Shown here piece by piece: positions 13,191-24,808 of a stretch of DNA of 64,000 nt (the stretch's first letter is position 1; the number at the start of each line of letters is the position of its first letter). Below the pieces are notes generated by a model that ran no database searches, was not told where the DNA came from, and saw only the letters and a list, made by a program, of their open reading frames with translations. The stretch comes from Anthoceros angustus (taxonomy: Eukaryota; Streptophyta; Anthocerotopsida; Anthocerotales; Anthocerotaceae). The DNA lies in the NCBI GenBank assembly GCA_010909165.1, contig MU008155.1, positions 310,001-374,000 of the forward strand, written 5' to 3'. Made by a program: the position numbers and the translations under genes.

Positions 13191-14930
13191 CGGGATGGTG
13201 GGAGAAGGAAGAGAAAAATGGACCAACTTAACACCAAGCCATCAAAACATGTTGCAAGTTGGAAGTGTTACATAAAATTGCAACACAGGCAAGGCGGTGG
13301 GAAATTATTAACAATGCTTGTGAGAGAGGGTGTACCGGAAGGGTGAGGTGGGAAGAGAGTGCAGTTCGTGTTAAGATGGCTGCACCAAGCAGAGACGAAC
13401 TAACAAACTTAATACCAAGCCTCCAAAACATGTTGCAATGTGGAAGTGTAACAAAAATTGCAACATCATTGTCATGTAATATAGGGTGCCCTTTTCTAGT
13501 AGGAAGGTTTGTTCACCTTCAACCAAAAAAAGCAGCTTGTATGCGGTCATGACAATGTTGTGGAGTCGACAACGTGTGGGGCGAACTCCATCTCATCGCA
13601 CACAAAGTGGTATTGTGCTGCTTGCCGGCGTCACAAGCGTCCTCTCTGGCATTCCGCGTGGGGTGCCCATGGCTTGAACTTATATGTTGCCATTGATGGC
13701 GGCATCTATAGCGAAGGCAGGAAGGAAGGAAGGGGATGGGCTGCACAATTCCGTCGTGGATTGTTCCGACAAGGAGCGATGCGTGAGGAGGACCGCAGGG
13801 GCTACTTCCGGCGCCCTCCATTTTAACCAACCTCTAGGAGAGTGGAAACCCTTTTCCGCAGTCCTACATGTGCATGTGGCGGTGAAAGCCCTCCGTGCCC
13901 ACGTATAAATCCTCCATTGTGGGACCCGAGTTCGAGGCGTCGGCCACCGCGCCCTCAGCAGCTTCGTCTTGACAAAAACGACACACTAGGGGTTCTAGTC
14001 AGACGTTTGGGAAATAAGCACCATTCTTTTCCAGCGATAAGCATGAAGATTGCGGAATGTCTTCGAGACCTTGATTATTTAGGCGTACCTTGACAACCCG
14101 TTCCCCTTTTGTCATTCCGGTACTTATGGTGAGCAAACATGGGTCGTATTATGCCAAATTCGATGACCGAACTCGCCTCTCACCCTTTGTGTGATGCGGT
14201 GTGGCGCAACTTTCGACGGCCAGGTAGCGCACAATCCGTCGTTGTAGGAAGGTCCGTTCCCAAGGAATGATAGGCTCCGTTTGCCGGCGTTTGAGCGATT
14301 CTCACTTCACTTTCCGTTCGGACTCAGCGCACACATTCAGCCGGTTCGTGTCTAACTACTACTTAGCGTTCACCTGAGCCGGTGTGGCCAAGCGTTTAAG
14401 GACATTCGCGTCCGTCTCGTTCACGTTAAATCCTTGCACCTCTAGTCCGTTCTTCTCTCCACTCACACTACACTCATCCCCTTGCCTTAGGGAAAAGCAG
14501 CAGGCTACGGTCAGGACCTCCTCGTCGTTGCCTCTCGTCCAGACTCTACATGCCCTCCCGGAGTTCCTCCGACTCACACGTTCGGTCAGTTCGGCCAGGG
14601 CGCTGCGGGCGAACACGGGTCCCCGATCACCTTCCACATACCACCACGTTAGGGTCCGTCAGGAACCTTGATCGGTCTCTCCGGGGCGCCGTGCACCTTT
14701 CGTGACTCGGGACTCACGTTAGCAAAAGAGCACAAAGTGCGCAGAAAGCGGCATCAACACCAAGAGAAAGATACTTTGCCGCTGACCTCGGCCCTCTTAT
14801 ACTCGCCGGTCGGTATTACACCACCCCTATTACGAGCGGTGGCCAGCTCGCCCTAATCGACCGCCTACCATCCTATTTCTCCCTCCTATCTCCCGTCGGG
14901 CGGTGGTGGGAAGGTCCTGGGTTCGCCGGG
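13191..14930. repeat. Second X-Y-Z cassette
   Basis: Block X (13.19-13.48 kb), one Y (13.49-14.12 kb) and one Z (14.12-14.93 kb) repeat the order of the 9.56-13.19 kb region, which has X, three Y and two Z. The whole cassette therefore appears to be duplicated, with later amplification of Y and Z in the left copy. No gene is evident. Confidence 0.75.
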
Positions 14931-14949
14931 TGGTGGTCCAATCTCCATT

Positions 14950-17900
14950 TGACGATTGCAGCCGCAATCGGATGATCCGCGAGGCGGACCCCTTCCTCTT
15001 CCGGAATCACAGTCGGGGTTGGAGCTCTGCGGCGGCGGCGACCGTTACCTGGCGTCGTCCCCTAGTGGGTCCCCTTAGGTAGAGGCCACCCGGTTGTGCT
15101 CCCCGAGGCGTAAGTGGGAGGGACTCCTCCTTGCTACGAGTCCGGACCTCGAGGTCGGTCTCGACTCCAGTCGAACTTGAGATGCCTTTATTCCCCAGTC
15201 CGGTCTGTGGAATCCGGTCTCATCTCGGGGTTCGGACCTCGGGGTCCAGTTTTAATGCCAGTCCGGTCCCAAGGTCCGGACCCTTATCCATGGACCTCTC
15301 TGCAGGTCCTCATCCCCTTCCACCGACCCTTGTCTTGGGTCGGTTTGGCTTCCTCCTTCCGCTCCCCTTCAAGGCCGCCGCCTCTATCTTCCAGGCGGGT
15401 TCGGCGGACTTACCACAGGATTCGTTGTATTGGCGCGTCCTGCTCCTCGATGCTCTTCTCCCGCTCACGTCGTCTCCAAAGCAGGGGCCACTAGAGTCCC
15501 GTCTTTGTTCCCATGCTCTTCATCCCTTCACAGGCCTTCCAGTCCGTCATTGGGCGGTGATGTCTTGGGAGCTCGGCGTGGTAATAGGCAAAGTCCGAAT
15601 CAACTTTTGCCTCTTCCACGTGTGCGGAGCACCGTCTCCTTCGCCATAGGTGTTCGGGCTGGGCGTCTTGCCCGGCTTGTTGGACACCTCCCAGGTTGGG
15701 CCGGGCCGTATCACGCGAGGCTACAAGGGCTGCCTCGGTCACCTCCTGCAACCGCCGCTGTTGCTCCGCCTGCTCCAGCTCCCGTCGTTTCCGCTCCGCT
15801 GCTAGCTTACCAGCCATAGCGCAGCGCTCCCCTTCCGCCTTTCTTAACTGGACCAGCAGCTTCTTTTCTGCGTCCAGTGCTCTCGCTCCTCCGTTCATTC
15901 TGGCCGTTAACTCCGCCATCTCCCTCTACCGGTTCCGATCACGCCGATAGTGATCACGATCGGTCTTAGCGGTAACCCGCCTCCCTGCCTTCACAGGCCG
16001 CCCATGGCCCATTTCGGTAGACCGCCTGCAGTCACGAGCCTTCTCTTTGTGCGGGCCTCCTCACCTCCTCTGCGCTACTCCTCTCACTTCTTGCGGAGGG
16101 TCTTGACCCGTGCTTGGGCCTCATGCCACCATGCTCACCCGGTGAAGGAATTTAGTCCGATCTGTCGGATGGACGGACTTCCCTCTCGGCCTCCTGCGTT
16201 CCCCTTCTTGATGCGGCCGAGGCTTCTCCTCCTCCTTGCCTCTGGGCCGCCTCCACAGTCACGAGCCTTCTCACTTTGTGCGGGCCTCCTGCCGCCTCCT
16301 CTGCGCTTCTCCTCTCCGCTGCAGGTCTTGACCCGTGCTTGGGCCTCATGCCACCATGCTCACCCGGTGAAGGAATTTGAATCCGGTCTGTCAGCCGGAT
16401 GGACCCGGACTTCCCTCTCGGCCTCCTGCGTTTCCCTTCTTGATGCGGCCGAGAGGCCTTCCTCCTTGCCTCCTGGGCCGCCTCAAGCCTCTGGAGGCAC
16501 CTCTCCCTTCTCGGGTGGCTTCTACTTCCCGGGTCTTCTCGGCTGTCCCAGAGACCCCAAAAGCTCTATCCATGGCGGTGGCAGGACCCGCCGTGTTTCT
16601 TCCACGGCCGCCTGCAGTGAGACCCCACAAAGTCCGTAGTGGGAGGCGGGCATTTCACGATCGCCAGGACCTCCATACCCCGATCGGTGGGTTCTTGGAC
16701 CTAATCGGGACCCTTAGGGTCACACGAGTGGTGAGTCCGAGCTTCACCCTCCTTGGCCCTTTTGGCGCGAGCTCCTTTCGCCCTCTTTCTCACAGGGCTC
16801 GGAGAGGTGAGGGGTCGGGGCTAGCCCTTTTGCCCCTTCGCCGGAGGCAGGACGGCTCAGGTGCAGGCAGTGACCTCCTGCTCAGCTCCTTGAGGCGGCG
16901 TCCCTTTTACGCCCTCCTTAGCCTCTTGACCTCTTGCCACTCCCAGGTAGGCGGTAAGCACGAGCACCGTCGAGTCTTTGCGTTGGTAAACATCTTGCGC
17001 CTCTTGGTTCCCTTGAGTCGGCGGGGCTCGGTGACTGTTGTTCTTGGGCTACGGGGCCCAGCGCCAACTCACTCCCGTCGTTCCCTCTGCTGCGTTGATT
17101 GCTCGGAGGGGAGAAGAGGCGGGGATATCTTCCCATACTTCCACAGGTGGTGAGGGGTCCGCTCGGGGCGTATGGAGTCCGGAATCCCTCCCGATCGTCC
17201 TCCTCCGGGTCCGTTTGGCCTTGGGGTGGCCTCGGGCGCCCTTGCACGCTCCGCTTCGGCAGGCCTCCTTGAGCCGCTCGATCTCTCCCTCGCCCGGGGA
17301 GCTCGTAATGTCCCCATACATGGATCGGGTATGGGGGTCGAATAGCGAGGCTCTCGCTCGACCTCGGGCCTCTGGTGAGGCAGGCGAAGATAATCCTTCC
17401 CGGTCCGCCTCTTCCCAGCAGCGCATGCGGGGAACACCAGCAAATTATCACCAAGGTGATCCACCTTGGTGAGCAAGTTCAATGGACAATAATCCAGACT
17501 CAGCCTCCACTCTGTCCAGTGGTCAGGTATCAACGACCGTTGGTTGTCCATTGCGTTCGGGGCCTCGGCATACGCGGCGGCCTATCTTTCCGCCTTGCCG
17601 AGGGGCTGCGGGACTCGCCCCATCTTCCTCCTTTGGGCGGTTGTAGGCGCCCTCGGGACCTCAAGGTCCATCGCCTAGATCCTCCGGAGGTTCTTGGACG
17701 AACCTCCTTGTTGACGCCGCCAACATCTTCCAGGCGAACTCCCGGACGGTGACACATCAAAGCGTCGAACTGGAACACGTCTAAGTGCCACTCCTCGACT
17801 AATCCTCCGCTTCCTCCGGCCCGGGGCCTAAAGTCCGGATGGCGGGTCACAATGTTGCGCTCTACCGGGTTCCATGGCTCCCAAACCTCCATGACCTTTT

Positions 17901-19400
17901 GGGTGCCATCGCTCTTCTCCCTTCGTTCTTGCTGGCGGGACGGCGGCGATGCGCCTCTTCGCCCGCGTTGTTGCTCCAACCGGCCGGTGAGCAGCAGATG
18001 CACAGCGTTCAAGAGATAGCCGAGGGTTGCGCGCAAACTGCGAATTGTCTCGAGGTGCGGCAGGACCCTCCTCGTCGGCCGCTGGAAGTAACGGCGGGCG
18101 CCTCTTCCCATGTGAGCGCAGTGCATGGCTTGGCCTTAGGGGGTCGGCCCTCGGGCGCCCTTGCACGCTCCGCTTCGGCGGGGCCTCAGGCCCCGGGCGC
18201 CCGCTCGATCTCTCCCTCCTTGAGAGCTCGTAATGTCCCCATACATGGATCGGGTATGGGGGCGGTCCAGTCGCGGGCTTCTCGCTCCTCGGCTGGGCCT
18301 CACAGGCGAAGATAATCCTTCCAGTCCGCCTCTTCCCATAGCATGCGGGGAACACGGCAAATTATCACCAAGGTGATCCACCTTGGTGAGCAAGTTCAAT
18401 GGACAATAATCGGGCTCTGACCCTTACTCTGCTTGTCCGGAGTCCGATATCAACCGGTAGTTGGTTGTCGGCGTTCGGGGCCTCGGCGCCGCATTCTATC
18501 TTCCCGCCTTGAGGGGCTGCGGGACTCGCCCCATCTTCCTCCTTTGGGCGGTTGTAGGCGCCCTCGGGACCTCAAGGTCCATCGCCTGAGATCCTCCGGA
18601 GGTTCTTGGACCGAACCTCCTTGTTGACCGCCGCCAACATCTTCCGGCGAACTCCCGGACCCGGTGAACTTTGTCAGCGTCGACTGACTGGAACACGTCT
18701 AAGTGCCACTCCTCGACTAATCCTCCGCTTCCTCGGCCGGGGCCTAAAGTCCGGATGGCGGGTCACAATGTTGCGCTCTACCGGGTTCCATGGCTCCCGG
18801 ACCTCCGCCTTTTGGGTGCCATCGCTCTTCTCCCTTCTTCATGGCTGAGGAGACCCGGCACGATCGCCCCTCGCGTTGTTGCTCCAACCCGGCCGGTGAG
18901 CAGCAGATGCACAGCGTTCAAAGAGATAGCGCCAGAGCCGGGTTCTTGGCGCGAGGCGAAATTGTCTCGGCTGCCGCGTGAGAAATGACCTCCTCGTCGG
19001 CCGCGCCGTTAGAGTAACGGCGGGCGCCTCTTCCATGTGTAGCGCGAGTGCGCGGCTTACTCGACCTTCGCCTCCGCTTACTCGGCCTTACGCCTCCGCT
19101 TACTCGGCCTTACGCGCGCGCGATCAGCGGGCGTGAATACTGCCTGCGGCCCCCTGGCATCGTCTGCGTGCCATGCCCGACCTCCACTCGGGGCCCGTCC
19201 ACGTGGCGCCGCTGTGCATCCTCACGACTCAACTTCTAAGTTACTTCCTGGCCTTATCCTGTTTGACCGGAGTGGGGTCCGGACTTATCCGTTCCGGGCG
19301 TGGTCCGAGCTCGCCATATAGTGTACGGGTCTCTGCCACTCCGGGTATACTCACGATCCAGTGGGCGCCATCATGCTTATTCCTCCTTTTCCGCCTTATT
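14950..19400 (-). mobile_element. Decayed retroelement internal region, - copy
   Basis: This is the inverted partner of the + copy at 0.95-4.6 kb. On the - strand the longest plausible remnant is about 142 codons at 15919-15491. It is rich in Lys, Glu, Arg and Ala in a coiled-coil-like pattern (for example AAERKRRELEQAEQQRRLQE) and is followed by HVEEA...YYHAEL, which matches the + copy. That fits a gag-like structural protein but is not diagnostic. The 15.96-16.65 kb part contains an internal direct repeat (GGCCTCATGCCACCATGCTC near 16.12 and 16.34 kb). No polymerase domain is visible. Confidence 0.5.
17228..19040. repeat. Direct duplication, unit about 0.9 kb
   Basis: GGGCGCCCTTGCACGCTCCG occurs near 17.23 and 18.15 kb, and GAGCAGCAGATGCACAGCG near 17.99 and 18.90 kb, both about 0.91-0.92 kb apart. 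Intervening sequence is mostly identical and interrupted by short indels. The duplication lies inside the - retroelement copy. Confidence 0.8.
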
Positions 19401-21737
19401 TCTACTTCGGACCTATGAAAAAAACAAAACCCGACTCATTTCCTAACTTTAAGGGAAGTCCGCAGTCCACACAGGGTAATGATGGGTTGCACCGGACAAC
19501 GATTCCATCCATTATCCACCCTTATTTTGAGGCTTTTTTGGAGCGATGTTGCCCAAAGCAACTGCATGCGACCCATCCCAAACCCCTTCCAACCATATTT
19601 CGATGAAAACCCCCTTAGTGTATATTAACCCCTTCAAGGATTATCATGCTATATCCGCCTTCCTCGTCGTCGGCAAAGTATGCTTCTTATGTGCTAGAGG
19701 GCGCCAGCCAGCCGGCGCCCCCGAGGACATGAACTCATCACTTCAAGCTCGACAAGGTCATAGGCGTGACACCGACATGGTGGGGCCCAAGCAATGTGAT
19801 TACGCACATGCATGGGTTCCCCGGCGCCGGCTGGCTGGCTCCATTTTGGGGTCCGTGCGGAGGATTTTCTTTTTATTTTGGTGTTCCGCTATAGATTTGT
19901 ATGTACGGAGGGTGTCTGTATTCTCAAACCAGCTGTTTCACGCAATTTGAGGATGGTGCCTTTTCCGTCAAAGGGGTTATTTGTCCCTCGAAGAGGGTTT
20001 GTATATTCCTCCCCTTCAAAAATTATGGTGTTAGCAGTAGAAACCTCCAAACGTTAGTTTGATTATGGCTGTTTTTGTCCAGTATGCCCGACAAGGACAC
20101 ATGGTCTTCAATTCTCTGTTTTCCCGTCTTTTGACTCATTAGAGCCGTAGGTGTTTTTCTTTTCTCCTCCTCTCCAGAATTCTCTCCCTCTATCACCTCA
20201 GTCTTTGCCTTTTGCATCTTTTGTTTGTTTGTACCAGCGGTAGATGTTATAACAGGGCCAATGACTCCTATTCAAGCTCTTCATCGTCCAGGAGTCTATT
20301 GATCGCGGGCATTCCCATAAACATTTGCAAGCTTGCCGGTGGGTATGAAGCTCCAACCCGGCGGTGAGCAGCAGATGCACAGCGTTCAAGAGATAGCGCC
20401 GAGAGTTGGCGCGAAAGCGGTGTCTCGGCTGCGTGATGACCCTCCTCGTCGGCCGCGTTGGAAGTAACGGCGGGCGCCTCTTCCACAACGTAGCGCGAGT
20501 GCATGGCTTTCGACCTTCGCCTCCGCTTACTCGGCCTTACGCCTCCGCTTACTCGGCCTTACGCGCCCGCGCGATCGCGGGCGTGAATACTGCCTGCGGC
20601 CCAGCAAGGTCGACTGACGTGCCATGCCCGACCTCCACTCGGGGCCGTCCACGTGGCGCTTAGTCATCCTCACGACTCAACTTCTAAGTTACTTTCCATC
20701 TGTTTGACCCGGGTGGGGTCCGGACTTATCCGTTACGGGCGTGGTCCGAGCTCGCCATAGTGCAAAGTGCATTGCCCGCAGTCCGATGTATACTCCGGTC
20801 GTCGGGCGCCATCCGTGCTTATTCCTCCTTTTCCGCCTTATTTCTGCCGGACCTATGAAAAAACAAAACCCGACTCATTTCCTAACTTTAAGAAGTCCAT
20901 GATCCACAGGTAATGATGGGTTGCACGGACAACGATTCCATCCATTATCCACCCTTATTTTGAGGCTTTTTGGAGCGATGTTGCCCAAAGCAGCGCATGC
21001 GACCCATCCCAAACCCCTTCCAACCATATTTCGATGAAACCCCCTTAGTGTATATTAACCCCTTCAAGGATTATCATGCTATATCCGCCTTCCTCAAATG
21101 GTAGTATGCTTCTTATGTGCTAGAGGCGCCCGAGGACATGAACTCATCACTTCAAGCTCGGCAAGGTCATAGGCGTGACATCGACATGGTGGGGCCCAAG
21201 CAATGTGATTACGCACATGCATGGGTTCCCCGGCTACTGGTGTTGGCTCCATTTTGGGGTCCGGGATTTTCTTTTTATTTTGGTGTTCCGCTATAGATTT
21301 GTATGTACGGAGGAGGTCTGTATTCTCAAACCAGCTGTTTCACGCAATTTGAGGATGGTGCCTTTTCCGTCAAAGGGGTTATTTGTCCCTCGAAGAGGGT
21401 TTGTATATTCCTCCCCTTATGGTGTTAGAAACCTCCAAGCGTTAGTTTGATTATATTTTTGTCCGATTATGCCGACAAGGACACATGGTCTTCAATTCTC
21501 TGTTTTCCCGTCTTTTGACTCATTAGAGCCGTAGGTGTTTTTCTTTTCTCCTCCTCTCCAGAATTCTCTCCCTCTATCACCTCAGTCTTTGCCTTTTGCA
21601 TCTTTTGTTTGTTTGTACCAGCGGTAGATGTTATAACTTTAGACCCAACTCCTATTCAAGCTCTTCATCGTCCGAGTCTATTGATACGGGCATTCCCATA
21701 AACATTTGCAAGCTTGCCGAGGTGGGTATGAAGCTCA
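18882..21737. repeat. Direct duplication, unit about 1.47 kb
   Basis: Two copies (about 18882-20351 and 20352-21737) share GAGCAGCAGATGCACAGCG, AGTTACTT..., GTGTATATTAACCCCTTCAA and the closing CATAAACATTTGCAAGCTTG. The first copy ends with GGGTATGAAGCTC directly before the second begins, and the second ends with the same string near 21.73 kb. Copies differ mostly by short indels. No protein is recognisable. Confidence 0.8.
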
Positions 21738-22036
21738 ACCCTCCTCATCGATGCACAGTATTAGCAAGGACATAAGGAATTCTTCTCTTGTAAATGAGTA
21801 TACGTCCTTGGGTTTCCCAAGGATATTGAAATTGTGCTTCAACCTTGCAGCCTTTATCTGAGGAGTCTCACTGGCACTCAAACTCTGGAGCAACCCAAGT
21901 GTCGTAATCCTTTCTGGTGACCCATACTTTCTATGGAGCAAGTTTCCAACTCCAGGTGTTTGCTAAAGTAATTAGCCTGATACAAGCGAGCATGGATGAA
22001 GACCAATCCGAAGATTCCAACAAGCAAGAATGCTTA

Positions 22037-22255
22037 CTCCGCTACGTCAAGACTAGCCATCTCAAGCCTCTTGTAGGTGGTTTGGAGTATGCTAACTCTA
22101 CTACGTCAAGACTAGCCATCTTAGGCCTTTTGTAGGTGGTATTGCACTGTGTCAAGACTAGCTATCTCAGGCCTCTTGTAGGTGGTTTGGAGTATGCTAA
22201 CTCCACTACATCAAGACTAGCCATCTCAGGCCTTTTGTAGGTGGTTTGGAGTGCG
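22037..22255. repeat. About 60-bp tandem repeat, four copies
   Basis: The phrase GTCAAGACTAGC(C/T)ATCT followed by CTTGTAGGTGGT or TTTTGTAGGTGGT occurs four times with 56-64 bp spacing. In two cases it is separated by TTTGGAGTATGCTAACTC. Copies differ by a few substitutions. There is no gene in the surrounding 21.75-22.8 kb that I can support. Confidence 0.85.
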
Positions 22256-22807
22256 AGGAGAGTAGGAGTGGAGTGTAATTGTTGCCTAGTTGGTATCTTA
22301 CTTTCCATGTGCAGTGTGTGGTACAATACCACATGTGAGTAGATTTTTTTCAATCTGGTTGATCCGTTTCATTACTTGGGCATTGATAGCCCTCATTGAA
22401 CTAAAATACTCACTAAGTGGGAGTATTAGAATGACACTTATGGTGAATGGATGTTACCATGGCTTACACAGTTATAGTGGTTCTTATTTTAGTTATAACA
22501 ACTACCACTCTAGATTAGTATTTTAACCATTCTCTTTCTTGATTATGAATGCAATCATCTTTCGCACACCTCGCCTCTTCTGCTCGCTCTTGCCACTGCC
22601 TGTGACCATGTCTTTAGCCCGATGATGCTACCTAGTAATCATTACTTTCTACCATATCCAAACCATTTTTCATCTAAAAAAACTCTAAAAGCCTATCCAT
22701 GGTTGAAGAGCACACTGTAGAATAAAGGCACTGAAGAGAAGAACAGTGAGGAGCACATGACCAATACCACAATATAGCTCCCACTGAGTGATTAGAGTAG
22801 AGAAAAT

Positions 22808-24660
22808 CTAGTGAGCTCTGCCTTTCTTTTCCACTACGGGAATGTCACAAACACTTATAGCAATAGTATGTTTCTCATGGACTGTTCTGGGCAAGGCCTT
22901 TGTAGGTAAGTCTGTAGTGTTCTCACTAGTTGAAACATAAGACACACTTACCTCCTTGCTGTCCACTACCTGCCTTATGAAACGATGAGAAATTTCTATG
23001 TGCTTAGATCTCGCATGAAACACTGGATTTTTCGACAAGACAATGGCAGATTGATTGTCGCACCATAGTTGAGTTGGGCCTAGTTGAAGTTGCTGCACGC
23101 CTGTCAAGAAACTTCGAACTCATAAGATCTCTTTGGCAGCTTGAGTCATGGCCCCATATTTAGCCTCCGTTGAGGATAAACAGATGGTGTTCAACTTCTT
23201 AGAGGACCAAGATATGGGAGATACTCCAAGAAACATACGGTAAGCTGCCACACTTTTCTTGGTGTCTGGGTCACCAGCCCAGTCTACATCGCAGTAGTGA
23301 GTTGAAGACCATCCTTATGCTTGCCAAAGCGTAGTCCCTTCCTTGGAGTACCTTTCAAGTACCAAAAAATCCTCTTGACTGCTGTCCACTGAGCAAGGCC
23401 TGGGTTTTCTAGAAACTGACTGACAGTGCCTACAACTCTTGTAATATCAGGTCTTGTCCAATTTGACAAGTAAATGAGTGACCCCACAGCCTGCCTATAT
23501 GGCTTAGTAGCCATTTTAAGCTTTTCTGCTTCTAAACTAGGACACTACTGATGGGACAGTTTCTCTCCTACACTCATGGGGGTAGAGACCGGATGGGCAT
23601 CTGCCATATTGAACCTTTGTAGGAGCTGGTGCACGAAGTGTTCTTAGGGTATATTGACAGTGCTATCTCTGCTATTGAAGTGGAACTGAACTCCTAAAGA
23701 GAAGGTGAGTTGCCCTAAATCACTCATTTCAAATCTAGAAAGTAACACTTGCTTAACCTTATCCATCAAGCTAGTAGAAGTGCTGAAAAGGATATTATCA
23801 TCAACATAGACGGCCAAAATAAGGAAGTCAGCTCCATCACACAGCAGATAGACACTATTGTCAACATCCAAACATGTAAAGCCAAGCTCCATAAGCAGTT
23901 CATGAAAAACTTCATTCCAAGCACGAGAGAAGAAGAAGAAGAATTTTATTTAAGTCCACTAAGGACGGATTTCCGTCATGGGACTTGGTACTTAACAATT
24001 TGTACCATGGTGTGCCTAAGCTACTTGCACCAAGGGCATCCACTCCCTTTAGGCACCCCATCTAAGTACCGATCGAAGCTCAATATGCTTAATCACGATG
24101 TTCTTATAAATGTGTGTTTATTTGGCCTAAGCCATTTGGACACACATTGCTTGAGACCATACAATGGTTTTAGTAACTTGCATATTCTGTCACTGTCCAC
24201 CTCATATCTTTCAGGCTGGGACATATAAATATCTTCTTCAAAGAGACCATTTAGAAAAGCAGTTTTTACACCAAGTTGGTGCACTATCAGGTTGTAGTGA
24301 GCAGCAAGGGCTAGGAGGATTCTGACAGAGGTGAATTTGACAACAGGCGAGAAGGAGTTTCATTGTATTCCAGGCCAGGTACTTGACTAGGACCTTTTGC
24401 CACAAGGCGGGCTTTGTATCTCCCTACAGTGCCGTGTGTATTAAGTTTCTTCTTGAAAACCCATTTACAAGCTATGGGTTTCCTTCCAGCAGGTAGAGGC
24501 ACTAACTTCCAAGTATTATTTTGAATCAGGGATTTGTATTCAGATTCTATGGCTGTCTTCCACTGGGAAGATTCAGGACCTTCAATAGCTTCTCTATAGG
24601 TGGCTGGTTCTCCTAGGGAAGCAGCTATATAACTAAGTGCTATGTCCTAAGAAGTGGAAG
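22808..24660 (-). mobile_element. Broken Ty1/Copia retrotransposon (RT-RNase H part)
   Basis: Read on the - strand from about 24650, the translation follows the Copia reverse transcriptase start (EAI-(n)-W, CKWVFKKK, RYKARLVAKG), then KTAFLNGLFEEDIYMSQPE and LLKPLYGLKQ. Next come a YVDD-like motif with an extra residue (VYVDDNILFS, near 23.82 kb), YRQAVGSLIYL, and an RNase H end (LWCDNQSAI, HIEISHRFIR, TKALP). The polyprotein is split over several frames, with a foreign palindromic segment at about 23.94-24.11 kb between the LKQ and YVDD parts. Gag, protease, integrase and both LTRs are not visible. It is a truncated, inactive copy lying head-on against the haspin remnant. Confidence 0.9.
23940..24112. 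repeat. Palindromic repeat inserted in the Copia remnant
   Basis: The segment carries CATGGGACTTGGTACTTAAC at 23977, TTGTACCATGGTGTG and CTTGCACCAAGGGCAT. It matches the 100-bp satellite units at 29.715-30.06 kb and interrupts the RT reading frame. CTTGGTAC and a degenerate GTACCAAG face each other, so the segment can fold into a hairpin. Confidence 0.75.
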
Positions 24661-24808
24661 CAACAAACTGATCTCTCCACTTCCACTCATTAATCTCTGC
24701 TTACTGGTAATGTCCCAACGACCTCACTGTCATGGGGAGTCCAAGTTGTGTGTCTGGTGAATGGCTCTCACTTTCACTAATAGCTGTGCGTTTTTGTTGC
24801 TGTGGCAG

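Noticed and set aside
15950-17153. Long + strand Pro/Ser/Arg-rich frames
   Set aside because: They are antisense to the - strand retroelement copy, contain a direct repeat, and show no recognisable fold.
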